Origin: Inonotus obliquus
Taxonomy: Eukaryota > Basidiomycota > Agaricomycetes > Hymenochaetales > Hymenochaetaceae
Direction of reading: 5' to 3'
NCBI GenBank assembly: GCA_032164295.1
Contig: JAJHTX010000009.1
Coordinates: forward strand, 496,001-560,000
DNA: 64,000 nt
Numbering within the stretch: the stretch's first letter is position 1; the number at the start of each line of letters is the position of its first letter. Both the position numbers and the translations under genes were made by a program. The notes beneath the pieces were generated by a model. The model was not told where the DNA came from. It ran no database searches and worked only from the letters and a program-made list of their open reading frames with translations. Shown in pieces: positions 22,814 through 35,552 of the stretch.

Positions 22814-25056
22814 GATGTCTTGAAACGGTCGTTGTGAGCAACGGAGTGTATGTGTCTCCTAATCTAATTTTTCGTGACACGGCGTCGCTGAGCGGTGGTC
22901 AGACAGCATTTCAAAGTGCCTTGTAAACCGAGATGTAAACCAGCACTTAGCTCTTTGTGTTTCACGTAGCGCTGGTCGTTCCGTCTTTCTCCACGACTCG
23001 GAACCCGGAGCATGTAGTTGTATTGCTATTACCTATCAGCTATTTCATATGAACTTCTTCACCGTTTGGGAACGATGATACATAGGTACTCAAATAATGG
23101 CCACGCGCCCACTAGAAGATACTTGAAATGACAATATACGCTTAACGCGCTCCCTATCTGGGTGATGTACACTCTTTAATACAAGGGAGATAGAGACTCA
23201 GATGGTTTGATATCGCACCGGACGAAGTTGAATCTACGAGATTCTTTTGGGTATACCTCCAATGAGTACCTCCCATCTGTATCGTATATTAACACCAATA
23301 TCAACAAAGGTACGTCCTTGAGTGAAGGAACTCAAAGGCTCTGCTTTGAGGGAACACATTCCTCTGAACACAGCAGACTTCGCACTGATCTCTGACATCG
23401 CATATTAATTCCTCGAGAATAGATTGTATTGCCAAAGCCATGTAACACATAGTAAAGTTGCGCCACATCTGGATGGCATTAAGGTGCACTGGTCTGAAGC
23501 AGGAGAAAGGGCGCGGGATGAGCGCAAAAATGTCTCGTAAGCACACCTCGAGTACTCATTCCAATAATAGTGGTTAATGGCAAAAGGCATCAGCGCTTGT
23601 AATGAGATGAGCGTATCAAGTAGCCGTCCCGCGAACGTTATCCATCATGTTCCTTGCCCTGCAAAAGGGGCGTATGAATCGGGATATGACGCCCTCGGGG
23701 CTCAGGAGACAACAAGCATAGAATAAAGTGAGCCTGGACCAGCACTTCGACCGCTGTGCCTCGACTCGAGAACTCGAATACAAGGGCTCAGACCATCGCG
23801 AGAATGCTGTTCCAAAAGCCCGATCACGGCCTGCCTTGACTCCACAGACGGATTAATCAAATTTAAATTTTGTTCAGACCGAAATTCGGGACAAAGTATT
23901 TGCAAATAAGCTTGCGATATGTCAGGAAGTCCCAAGATCGTCATGAATGGGGTTGCGCACGTGAAAACAGATCATCTAGAAGCCTAGAATTCCCCATCAC
24001 TATTAGTCTTGGTTGACAAGACAAGGGTGATACATGCCGCTTGGTCCGGAAAGGCACCATATATGGGTTGAAAAACCTAGGGCTAGATTAAAGGCAGTCG
24101 CCATACAGCTGACTAGACAAGAGGCGTCGAACACATCGAATCAACTAGTTGCATCAAAAGTAGAATTGTTGTGCCATCGAAGGGCATGGCTTTCCAACTC
24201 TGGGTTAGCCTCATATGTCATCTAACGATGCGATATTCCCGCAAGGTAATAATCACAGGGGGGTGTTAACACGGCGCAGTCGAAGCTTGGATCATGACTT
24301 ACTTCATGCCAGGTGTCCGTCCTCCTTTTCGCGCATATTCCATCTTCTATCGCAAGGAACAAGAACCCCTGTTTGAGCATACTGATCACATCGCGGGTCC
24401 CTTTTAAGGCCACCAATTGCAGAATACTCCCGAGCCATCAAGAGCAGAACAACATCTATGCTGTTCATACTTGGGGAAGACGTGCTAGAAGAACCGCCGG
24501 AAAGAATCGATAGTGCTTAATTCTCGAGAAGAGCTAATCCAAAAACGTGTCTAACTCTTCGAACACGACCGAAGTTCACCTAGGAGCTCTCCTTTCCTGC
24601 CGACCAGCATTCCGGGAAGGGGCGTAATCTTGTTATGTAAAGGACCGCCATGAACTGACGGGACATGGTTCAGGCCAACCTAGTTCACCGATCGCTCCGC
24701 CTTTCGGGAGAGCCGGAGAGGACACGCAAACACGCATCGGACTTGTTACCTCGTGCCAAGGGGTTATCTGTAGCTTAATCACATCACGGCTCTTTTCTGA
24801 AATTCTCGAAAGCCATCAAAAAAGTCAACAGACAACAGGTACATGTCGAATGGTTGAAGGGATGCCTGGGATGATCGTTGTGATTGGGAAAGATTAGCAT
24901 AAACCTGTTCGAAATCAGGCTCGGAAAGTTATTTGAGTACCATAAATCAACGTTACTGGACAAGATCGTTAATGCAATTCCAACTTTAGTCTTATTTCTC
25001 CTGGACAGGGCAGCCATGAGGACTGCTACCTCTGGAAGTCGAAAAAGTTCAAAAGG
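22814..25056. other. Long intergenic region without recognisable genes
   Basis: About 2.2 kb of spacer. Several frames of 60-90 codons are open on either strand (for example 23702-23944 minus), but none shows a known motif or can be extended by splicing into something coherent. No tRNA or inverted repeat was found by eye. The right end is the promoter of the F-box gene. Confidence 0.45.
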
Positions 25057-27025
25057 GTGAGTCCCATGAAGAATCTCGAAGCAGATATCACTAACATGAA
25101 GTTCCTCTCTCTTCCTCCTGAGCTTCTCGTGGCCATCGTCGCCCTACTCGATGTACACGATATACTCTCATTCTGCCGTATCTGTCGTTTTGCACAGAAT
25201 CTTGTCAAGAACTCTGTTATTTTGCAATACCTAATCGCTGTGTTCGCTGCAGGTATGTTGGACGAAGGTGCACTCAGCTCCCTTAGCACCCGCGATCGCC
25301 TGTCATATCTATCTCGTCGCGAAGACTCGTGGAAAATGCTCCACTTGAGGGCAGAACGACGAGTAACGGTTCCGGTCTTTCACCGTCATTCCCATATACA
25401 TGACCTGAATGCCGGAGTCTATATCTTTGGAGAGCTCAGTGCCATTCCGGACAGCATACGGGTAAACAGCCTGCGATTTGTCCACTTACCGACTTGCACA
25501 CACGACATGGATAATTCAAGGTCCGCTACTGCCCGCCGAGTCAGCTTGTGGAGCTACGTACCGCTCGGAGTTGAAGCACTCAGCATTGGAGTATCCCTTG
25601 AATACAACGACTTGCTAGCAATCTTGACATCGGTGCCATTGCCGTGAGTATCCCAATAACAAAGCCACGGACATCATGCTGACCTGACACATGCCGAACT
25701 ATCAGAAACGCCGGAGACAAACATGCCTTTCAGCTACACCTGAAAAACTTCTCAACGGGGACGTACCATACGCTTGCCCAGCAGCCGATAATCCAGTTTC
25801 ATGAGCATCAAAATGAGGGAAACCAATGCATCGCATCAATCGATATTGCCGGACCATACCTTCTAGTCCTATTGACTTGGCTCCGGGCCCCTAATATGGA
25901 CGACGAGCTGTTCGTATATGATTGGATGACGGCATCCCTAATCATAGTAAGTCGCAGATCATCGATCAACGGTATTCGAGCGTTCATCTAATTAGTGTAA
26001 TTCTTTCTCCTCGTATCTAGCATATCTCTTCTGCAAGCTTTACGTACCGCGGGGCAACCTTCCTTTCGCTTGACACATTCATTTTGACGAATATGCGTAA
26101 TAACACCATCGAATTCTTGCGCTTAACCAACGATGAAGGAGACATCGATTCGGTTAGATGCCGATGGATTGGCAAGCTCGCATTGCCAGCTCTCCGAAGG
26201 GGAAGCTCACTCATCAGCATGAACTGTCGCACTGACGCAGTACGGAGCCAGATACCTGGCCCGAGTAACCTGGAGCCACCTTCGGTAGGAACGTCCAAGC
26301 GTGACATCGCTCCCGTTCGCTGCGCACCCGATAAGTCCATCGTCCAGTTCAGAATGTACCTTCAAGGAGGTGGAGGGATGCCGAATGTTGGTCACGTATC
26401 GCTCTTTGCTTTCATTGTCCATCGCGGAGAGTTACTGCGAATCGTAGAATCGAACCATCTCGGAACAGGTTCGACGTCACCCTCCGAAGTAGCCGCAAAA
26501 TCTTGGGAGTCATGGGGACCCGGTGTGACTCGCTGGAGTGGCAGTGACGAAACAGATACGGCTTGGATGGCTGGTGTGGCCGGGCAGAGGCAAATATTCA
26601 TCACGGGAGACAGGGCTCGTCGCATTCACGTTAGAGACTACAATGCCGCGAGCGTCAGAAGAGAAGTCTCTAGAGCTGAGGACGGAGATCAGCAGAGTCG
26701 AGTTACGGTGTTCTCGGAAGAAACCGTCATTGCTCACCAGGGCTGCTTTGCATATGACATACGTTCCTCATTGCCCTTCGTTGAGGTAACATCAGAGCAA
26801 ACGTACGAGTATGACGGCGTGTTGATGGACGAGTGTCATGTGGTCGGACTGACGGTATGCAACGCATTACCACTGGAGAAAATACTACTGATTCCTTGAA
26901 ATATCTCGCAGGAGGATGAAGAGGATGGTTCTATCCGTCAGCTTGATGTATTTATCATGGCTCCGGATGTCCCACGGACATGCAACTGCTCCGACGCGAG
27001 TATTTCGGGTGGCAACCAGAGTTGA
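25057..27025 (+). CDS. F-box protein
   Basis: The N-terminal F-box reads FLSLPPELLVAIVALLDVHD followed by ILSFCRICRFAQN at residues of about 14-46, which should bind Skp1 in an SCF ubiquitin ligase. After it come short repeated beta-strand patches (VYIFGELSAIPDSIRV, VSLWSYVPLGVEALSIG, AGPYLLVLLTW, TIEFLRLTNDEGD, VTVFSEETVIAHQG), as in the large basidiomycete F-box families whose C-terminal half probably folds as a propeller-like substrate-binding domain. Introns occur at about 25646, 25948 and 26880. The protein ends with CNCSDASISGGNQS. ATG at 25057 is the first in frame; 25066 or 25096 are possible alternatives. The substrate is unknown. Confidence 0.82.
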
Positions 27026-28995
27026 GGGAGGCAGGAAACTGGGTACAACGTGATAAAAAGGGTCCCGCCTTGCAGACGAGGACCATCTGTCTGTAAGAAT
27101 AACGACGTCATTAAAGCCAGAGTTTGTGTAATGTTAATAAGTACTTCTCGTGTGGAAAAATGGACTGATTGGTTTTGCCACCAAGCCGAACTCCACTTCG
27201 GTAGTAAGTAGTAAGAATAAGGCCTTTCGCCTCCGAGTAGAGAACTCTGGCGACTTGACTCACATTACCTCTTGCGTAAGGGTCAGCATAGGAACGGCGA
27301 CCTTGAACTGGTCGTTAGGTTATCCTATCCGGGATCAGGTTCTCATGCTTCGATAATCTTTTCACCATCTGCCGCAACAGTCTATGATAATATGACACGT
27401 CCGATTATCAGCGGAGACGTGCCATCGTAGGTTGGAGCAGCTACACCGAGGCGAAAGCTCAGAGATTGAACATGTTAAGAGGTAGCAGCAAAGAATAATT
27501 CACTTCCTCGGGGAACCCGTTTTTGCCGCAGGTTGCCGGGACATTTGAAATTCCGACAGCCGTAGTTCAGTTCAATGACTAAGCAACTTCAATTGACTAA
27601 AGGAAAGAGTACTATGCTCCCCATGTTGGGAAACAATTGATCGAGCGTTACTCGAACATAAAATGACAACTCAAGACCATTGAGGACGGGAAATGGGCGG
27701 TGTTCAATTACACTACGGGGCAGGTAACGTGGACGGTGTCCGGCTTGCCATGGAGCTCCCCAATACGTGATCATACATGCTTAGAGCTCATGCTTCTCCT
27801 GGAAGCTCTCCTTGGGTAAGATTATTATGATCCAGTCGCTTCCCGACCGCTTAAGACTTTGTGAAGAATTCTTAGCATGATGCACCGGACCCCCTACTGA
27901 CAGAAGACGCGACCTGGAGAGATATTAGTGATAATTGTGAGGGAAAGAGTTGAGTTCATGTTCCCAGAAACGAGGCATACTACTCCATACCAGTCTCTAC
28001 CATCGATGAAAAAATCTCCGTCCCACATTGGATGTCCCTGATGAGATCCTGTATCCGCGTGTTCAGCAATCCTATTCAGTCCTTCGACCGGAGCATTAGG
28101 GAAAAAGTTAAGGTTGAGAAAAACGCTGTAAACTCAGGTCATGTCGTCGAAGGAATGTCGGATATAGGGTGAATGAGAAATCACCGTCGCTTGCGAATCC
28201 ACCTCCGTTGAGCGCCTCCATGTCTCCTGTGCGTGAACACGCGTTCGAGCACATCGCAGATCTGTCGGACAATTACGGATAGCGAAGATTATGAACTGCG
28301 GTAGTAATAGACTTGTAAGTTGGCACATACTGCGATAGTTTGCGCGAGTCCCTTGGGCATTGCCGAAGTGGTCCCACCTTTAGGTACGGCTATCTCGACC
28401 GCTGAGATCACGCTAGATCTTCCAGTGAAGCATGAAGGAGAGAAGACGTCACGAGGAAGACCAAATTTGCCGCAAGATGCACTTCTTGCATAACAGAAGC
28501 AAGGCTGAGCATAAGGGGCAAAGATATGGTTTCCTGAATCCGCGGACGACGATCGGCTGTTATTAAGTGAAGAGTACGCCGAGAGTCCTATTTGGGATGC
28601 TCCGCAAATCAAGCCCACTGCCAGAGAGGGCGTTGGGCCTGTTAAACACCTTTGCACCGTGGAACGTACGCACGCGTCAACCAGGCTAAGGAGCGTAGAC
28701 AAAGGCCGCGTGTACGGATCTGAGCGGTTAATCTGCTGCTCAGTTATGACAGAGGAAAAAAGACATGTTTGGATAACTGGTCGTTGTCGAAACTGTAATG
28801 TGCGAATACTAACTAAAGTGAAATGGCACAGCTTGAAATTCGGCTGACGCCCCGCGTCACAGGTGTCTCAAACCCCTAAGCACAACGATTCATTGACATC
28901 AGCTATCAACTACTACATACCCCCAAACGATCCTCACGTCCGCGCCGGAAACGTTTCCATATAATTACTTCGCAACCGAGGTCGCGGCGCCGAGG
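27026..28995. other. Intergenic region without recognisable genes
   Basis: About 2 kb between two plus-strand genes. A 137-codon minus-strand frame (28289-28702) is open but has no recognised motif, and its neighbouring frames do not extend it. No RNA gene was seen. The final few hundred bases are the promoter of the small CsbD-like gene. Confidence 0.45.
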
Positions 28996-29400
28996 ATGGC
29001 TGACGAAGCACCACAGGACGAAAATCGAACGTCATACTCTTCTCACGACACAGACGAAGGCCAAGGGGATCACGACCCAAGGCTGGACCCATCCTCTGCT
29101 CGAACTCAAGGTAAACGGCAAGTATTTAAAACAACAGGAAAGCGCTACTCACGGTAATTGCCAGGACAAGTCTTGTTTGGTAAAAGAGAGGGTCTACCGA
29201 CGGCGAAACCAAACACTTTTGAGAAAGCGATGGGAAACTTAGAGAAGGTAAGTCTACACCAAACGAGGGCCCAGTTTTCGCTCTCTGACCGTAGCCAACA
29301 GTATGTCGGCCATCATTGGAACAACCCGTATCTCATGGAGAAAGGCGAGCTCCGGCGATCTGGCGTCTTCGCTGCCCGCGGAGTTCGCAGTCGGGACTGA
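28996..29400 (+). CDS. Small CsbD-like protein
   Basis: Exon 1 (MADEAPQDENRTSYSSHD..., from 28996) is polar and acidic. A short intron joins TQG to QVLFGKREGLPTAKPNTFEK, and a second of about 60 nt joins AMGNLEK to YVGHHWNNPYLMEKGELRRS, ending GVRSRD at 29400. The last part resembles the CsbD-like pattern (GK.EK..G...NP.L.EKGE.R..G) found in small bacterial and fungal stress-induced proteins. About 97 residues fits that size. The second intron is a multiple of three with an open frame, so its retention would give a longer product. The function of fungal CsbD-like proteins is not established. It runs in the same direction as the adaptin gene. Confidence 0.6.
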
Positions 29401-29847
29401 GGCCTGCAATAGTGACCCTCTCCAGCCCGCTTGTTTTGTTGGTTTCTGCTTGTCCACCTTCACGTTGGTTCGGAGATTAATACATGCTACTTTCCGATGA
29501 TGCTACAAATTGGAGACCTGGAGTTTCTGTTGTGAGCCAGGTCAACCCAACCTAAGGCTTAGATAGTCCTTCTGAGAATAACTTCAAATTCTGTCGCAAA
29601 TGCCCTGGCGAGTGAGAATATCCAGAAACGAAATGAGTTGAGGATTGAAAAGAGGAATCTTTCGACGACGGACTCGGAGTTGGCATGTCACAATTAAAGA
29701 GTCACGCTGATTGGCGCGTCGTGTCACGCTACACTCGTCTCCCACTTCCTCCTCCTTGGCTGGCCAGTTTCTCGTCTATTTCTTCCGCGCAACAGCGCTG
29801 CATATAGTGCGATAATACTTTTCGGGTGACGGTTCCTGTCGCTCAAG
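29401..29847. other. Promoter region of the beta-adaptin gene
   Basis: Spacer of 447 bp between the CsbD-like gene and the adaptin start. No coding or RNA feature was recognised. A pyrimidine-rich stretch (TCGTCTCCCACTTCCTCCTCC, about 29734) lies about 110 bp before the start, typical of basidiomycete core promoters. Confidence 0.5.
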
Positions 29848-32583
29848 ATGAACTTTGCTGCACGAACAGCACCGAGGAAAGGTTAGCGGTATTATCCAAC
29901 GAACATCCACGGTGGTGATTTGAATTTGAGTTTGGATAGGGGAGAATTACGAGCTCAAAGCGGATCTAAATAGCGAGTATCGAGACAAACGAAAAGATGC
30001 TATCAAACGAGTAATCGCAAATATGACTGTGGGGAAGGGTGCGTGGACCGTACTCATTGCCATGTACGATACTGATGTGAATGAGACCATCTAGATGTCA
30101 GCGGTCTCTTCCCGGATGTATTGAAGAACATGCAAACGGACGATCTAGAACAGAAGAAGCTAGTCTACCTTTACCTTATGAACTATGCCAAAACGCAACC
30201 GGAACTCGTCATTCTCGCGGTTAACACATTTGTTAAGGATACGGACGACCCAAATCCGCTTGTACGAGCACTCGCGATCCGAACGATGGGCTGCCTACGC
30301 GCAGAAAAGATTATCGACTACTTGTGCGACCCACTTCAGAAGTGCTTAAGGGACGAGAATCCGTACGTACGCAAGACAGCTGCATTATGCGTAGCAAAAT
30401 TGTATGACTTGAAGCCGGAATTGGTTATGGACAATGGTTTTCTCGCACAGTTGCAGGATATGGTATCCGACAGTGTCCCCATGGTGTGTTCTTAATAACC
30501 CGATCTTATCACGTTTTCCGATTTTTGTTCTAAACAGGTGGTCGCCAATGCCGTCACGGCCTTAACAGATATCCACATGGCGGCCTTATCACTTCCACCC
30601 TCTCCGGAAACAGAGAAGGCTTTGTTCATGATAACACCCAACACGCTACAGAAGCTCCTCATTGCCCTTAATGAATGCTCGGAGTGGGGTCGCGTGGCAA
30701 TTCTATCTGCTTTGGCTCGGTACAAGGCGGCGGACGACCAGGAGAGTGAACACATCTGCGAGCGAGTTGTGCCGCAGTTCCAACACATAAACGGAAGCGT
30801 AGTTCTCGCCGCGGTCAAAGTAAGTCCTCGCTGTTTTCTTGGGAAATTGGATGCTAAATGCTATCATTGGTGCATCGCTCAGGTCATCATGATACACATG
30901 AGAAACGTGAGGCGAGAAGACCTCACGAAACAATTCATTCGTAAAATGGCTCCCCCGCTCGTGACACTCCTTTCTTCTCCACCCGAGGTACAATGGGTCG
31001 CGCTCCGGAATATCAACCTCCTGCTGCAGAAACGGTCAGACATCCTCTCAAATGAGATGCGGGTCTTTTTCTGCAAGTACAACGACCCATTGTACGTGAA
31101 GGTAGAGAAGCTCGATATTATGGTCCGATTGGCTGGTGAAAGTAACGTCGACGCTCTACTTAGTGAACTGAAGGAGTAAGTTAATTGATCTTGATCATCC
31201 AACGTGGGAATTCTGACTGTAATTGGCGCAGGTATTCGTCTGAAGTCGATGTTGATTTTGTACGAAAGAGTATACGTGCAATTGGTCAGACCGCCATCAA
31301 GATCGATTCGGCAGCAGAACGTTGTGTCAACGTGCTCCTTGAACTGATCTCGACGCGAGTGAGCTACGTTGTACAGGAAGCCGTCGTTGTAATGAAGGTC
31401 TGCCACTCCAGTGATACATTTACCGTCAGTGTGACTTAGGTCGGATGTGTCGTAGGACATCTTCCGCAAGTACCCATCAACGTATGAAGGCGTCATTCCC
31501 ACATTATGCGCCAATCTTGACGAACTCGACGAGCCTGAAGCAAAAGCTTCACTCATCTGGATCATCGGCGAGTATGCCAGTAAAATTGACAACGCAGATG
31601 AACTACTTGCTATATTTGTCGACACTTTCACCGAGGAAGCGTATCCTGTGCGTCTGATGCTATACAGGTGATATATATCAGATGTGGACTGACTGCGATC
31701 TTTATCACGCAGGTACAACTACAGACTCTCACGGCCGTCGTAAAACTGTACATGAAGAAGCCTGATAGCGCTCAAGCACTGGTGCAACGTGTCCTTGATA
31801 CTGCGACGAAGGATTGCGACTCGCCAGACGTCCGTGATAGGGCGTACATCTACTGGAGATTATTATCAACTGACCCCGCAGCTGCAAAGGTAGGCTCAGG
31901 CGGATTCATCATAGACGCTTGTAAAGCTTACATCACAATCTTAGTCTGTAATTTTATCACATAGACCACCAATTTCACTTCAGAGAACGACTGTGTCTCC
32001 CGCTTTGCTGGAAGAGCTTCTGAGCGAGATATCGACTCTTGCCAGCGTATACCACAAACCACCAGAAACATTCATCGGGCCAGGACGATTCGGCGCCGAA
32101 GCAATGCAGAAGTTGGCTGCAGAGTATGTAGCTCCCATAATGAATGTATCCTTCATTCGTGCTCACCTTTTCTCATAATTCAGGAAAGGCCAAGACGAGA
32201 TATCTACTCGGAAAGCGCTCCAAACTGTTGCAGCAGGTCAAAAAGCCGAAAATCTACTCGATTTCGACGATGTCTCAGGAGAAGATGGCCAACCTTCGGG
32301 GCTCGCGGCAACAACACTAACATCAACACCCGCAGCAGCAAACCTACTCGCAGGAACATCAAGCAATCCGTTAGACGACCTCGTATCAATATTCAGCAAT
32401 ACGAATGTTGGTGGCGGAGGTGGTTCTTTGACGAATGGTAATAGTCCACATACTGCTGGGATACAATCACCAGTACAGTCTTCGCCTGCGCCTGCGTATG
32501 GGTTCACCTCTCCACCAACTTCTGCTATCACCTCTCCTACACAAGACCAAAAACCGCAGGATGACTTATTAGGCTTATTCTAG
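29848..32583 (+). CDS. AP-1/AP-2 beta-adaptin subunit
   Basis: This is the large beta subunit of a clathrin adaptor complex, acting at the trans-Golgi/endosome (AP-1) or plasma membrane (AP-2). [12 protein letters not shown] (29848) starts the trunk; [20 protein letters not shown] and [20 protein letters not shown] are near-invariant in beta adaptins, and armadillo-like repeats continue ([78 protein letters not shown]). A hinge (LLDFDD, then Ser/Thr/Pro/Gly-rich) leads to the end DDLLGLF, a clathrin-box-like Leu motif. There is no C-terminal appendage domain; length is about 730 residues, like fungal AP-1 beta (Apl2). AP-1 is favoured but AP-2 cannot be excluded. About ten introns; all joins keep family continuity. 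Confidence 0.92.
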
Positions 32584-33008
32584 ATCATTTCAATTCATGC
32601 TGACTTCTGTTTCACACTCATGACCGCTGAGACTAGAATTCCGTTCCTCAAAGATATCAAAAACAAGAGGGAGGTCACGAAAAATGAATTCTGAACCGGA
32701 ACCCGAACAGGTTGCGACAGTATATCACTGCCCTGCTTATGTTTTTTGTCGGAACAATTATTTAGCGTGGATGGTGTCCAAATTTGTTCAATAAGCAGAT
32801 AGTTACCATATAGGTGAACGTATCAACTTCCTCGTGAGATCCCAGGTTATGCTTTGGATTTGAACACATGTCCTCATGACTCAATTCTGTATTGGACACG
32901 ATACGACGGAAGTTTGCGACTGCGATATAATTTGGGTCCTGCGGGCAACACGGATCCCCGTTGTTCGTCAAGCCTTGCTCCCTCCGTTAGCCCCAGGCTA
33001 TACTAAAC
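32584..33008. other. Spacer between adaptin and ThDP enzyme genes
   Basis: 425 bp of 3' flank and promoter between two plus-strand genes. No recognisable feature. Confidence 0.5.
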
Positions 33009-35387
33009 ATGTACACAACATCAACGGTTTTCCTGAAGACTCTAGAACAGGTACATTCGTTATTCAAGAGTTCTAGAACTTCACTAATAACCCAGCCCAC
33101 ATTTCTCCAAATCAAAATCGGGAAAAACACATTGCTTTGTGCTTCTTCTTAGGCCGGGATAACACATGTCTTCGTAAACTGGGGTTCAGACCATCCAGCG
33201 TTACTCGAAGACCTGGAAAGACAACGAACGATTAACGACGGAAAGACTACTTTGCAGATCATAACGTGTCCCAATGAAATGGTTGCTCTTAGCGCTGCTC
33301 AAGGGTTTGCCCAGGCCTGTGGACGTCCAGCGGCAGTAATAGTTCATGTTGACGTCGGCACTCAAGTGAGTTTAGTCTAGGTCATGGGTCTGGCCTCATT
33401 AGTACTCCGAATCCGGACCGTTACATATAGTTGTGTTGTTGATTTGCTGATATTGAATTGCTTGTTTTTGTTATCAGGCTTTAGCGGGTGCAGTACACAA
33501 CGCGGATAGATGTAGAATACCTGTTTTGATTTATGCGGGCGCATCTCCGTTTACGCTGAACGGAGAACTCAGCGGTTCAAGGAACGAATTCATTCTATGG
33601 TTGCAAGGTCCGATCCTTTTTTTCTCCTGTGTTTCGTGTTTCCGATCTGTTTATATGATTGGCTCGAGTATTGATGCTGTGTTATGTTTTATTCTTATAG
33701 ATGTTCCCGACCAACCAGCGATCGTACGCCAATACATGCGCTATACAGGCCAAATCAACAGTAGCAAAGACGTTAGTCAAGTCATTCTACGCGGACTCCA
33801 AACGTACGTGTGAATATCAAATTGCTTTCAAAAGTACTATCTAGCCTGTTGTCGCAAAGGAAGCTAAACACGAAGGACTTTGTCTAGAGCTACAAGTGAT
33901 CCTAAAGGACCGGTATATGTTTGGGCACGACGAGAGGTGATGAGTGAAGAAGTCGATGAAGATTTTACGAAGTTATCTCACATTGATGTGAATACATGGG
34001 CACCGATCGAGCCTCCTGCGCTCACCCAATCAGGTAAGAAAAGACGATCATTCTAATCATAGTCATTTTCGATGTTGTTTCTTCGATTCGATGGTGGTTT
34101 TGTTCGTTACTGAGCCGTCCCTTTATTGCGATCAGCCGCAAGTTCCATCGCACTTAGCCTCGTGAATGCAGAGAAACCGTTGATCATCACATCGTATTTG
34201 GGCAAAAACGCGAAAGCGGTCGAGAAACTCGTCGAACTCTCCGATAGACTCGCTCTACCCGTCCTAGTATCCTGCCCAACCACAGTCAACTTCCCTCACA
34301 GCCATCCACATTTCGTTGAACTAACGTTCGGCAAGCCACCCAGCCGATGGATCCGCTCAGCTGATTGTATCATAATCATTGATTCCGATATTCCGTATAT
34401 CCCGATTCACAACAAGCCTAGACCTGACGCGAAAATTTTTCATGTCGATGTCGATGTGTTGAAGGGAAATATCGGAATGTATCATGTCGATGCGCAGATG
34501 AGATGTAAAGCGGATGCAGAAGTTGCCTTAACGCAGATTCTGAACCACATAACACCAGCAGCTGATATGGAGTCGAACTTACGAGCACGGATATCGGATA
34601 GAGCTCAGGAACTCAAGGAGTTTTCCTCGCAGCGTATAGCAAAACTCAATTCCGCCGAAATCACATTCCCAAATGACGGTTCTTTCACGGTACCCAATAT
34701 CATGGCCGTCTTGCGAAATTCCATTCCAGTTCCTGAGCGCACGCTGGTTTTGAACGAGAGTATCAGTAACTTTCCGCTCGTTTGGGATCACTTGCGGCCA
34801 GATCGTCCAGGATCAGTCTTTACTTCTGGCTCTTCGTCGCTTGGTTGGGGCCTAGGAGGTGCTATTGGTGCATGCTTAGCGCGTAACGATCTCGATCTCG
34901 TCGTGTCGGTCGTCGGAGATGGTTCCTTCCTGTTCGGTGTACCAGGTTCTGCCTTCTGGATCGCAAGGAGGTACCAAACGGTAAGTTGCTGCGGTCCTTA
35001 GAGTCAGCAGACCAATTGAAACAAATTATTCCAGCCCTTCCTGACAATAATCTTGGATAACGCGGGCTGGAAGGTAAAACGCGTGTTTTGAAACTTTCTA
35101 TGCTCTTTCTGCGCAAGGGCTGATCAATCTCGTAACAGTCGCCTATGCTTTCGATGTTGGGTGTTTATCCGCAAGGCGTTGGTAGCAAGGTGTCAGGCAA
35201 TCGGCTTACTGTAGGATTTGGCCCGGACACGCCCGATCATTCTCAGATCGCAGTCGCGGCTGGCGGTGCTTGGGGTAAGCGTATCACATTAGCTTCGGAG
35301 TTGGAAGCAGCCGTGAAAGAGGCTGTAGACGTTGTCCGGAAAGAACGTAGATGCGCAGTCCTGGATTGTGTGATTGAGTCGATTTGA
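33009..35387 (+). CDS. Thiamine diphosphate-dependent enzyme (acetolactate synthase/decarboxylase-like)
   Basis: Exon 1 reads MYTTSTVFLKTLEQ and joins to AGITHVFVNWGSDHPALLED. The N-terminal Pyr domain carries the cofactor-activating Glu in CPNEMVALSAAQGFAQA. A central domain (EKPLIITSYLGKNAKAVEKL, PVLVSCPTTVNFPHSHPHF, DAKIFHVDVDVLKGNIGMYH) lacks an obvious FAD-binding feature. The C-terminal PP domain has VVSVVGDGSFLFGVPGSAFW and, about 25 residues on, LTIILDNAGW: the GDG...NxG signature that binds Mg and thiamine diphosphate. It should act on a 2-keto or 2-hydroxy acid, decarboxylating or ligating it. Benzoylformate decarboxylase-like or acetolactate synthase-like enzymes fit equally well. 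There is no mitochondrial presequence and no SKL-type end (VIESI). Six or so introns. It is convergent with the acyl-CoA oxidase, 165 bp apart. Confidence 0.85.
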
Positions 35388-35552
35388 GGACGGTGGCGAA
35401 TTGTCCATCTATAAACACCGGGGGAGTGTACGATTACCTGTATGCAATATTCCATTGTTCCGATTGTACCAAATAGCAGAAAACATGACATTATTCAAAG
35501 CTTTGTCTTGAGCTCCTGGTTCGCAAGTTCCTCGCCTCGCTGAAGTAGCGGC

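Noticed and set aside
28289..28702. 137-codon minus-strand frame
   Set aside because: No family resemblance and no neighbouring exon or splice site extends it sensibly.
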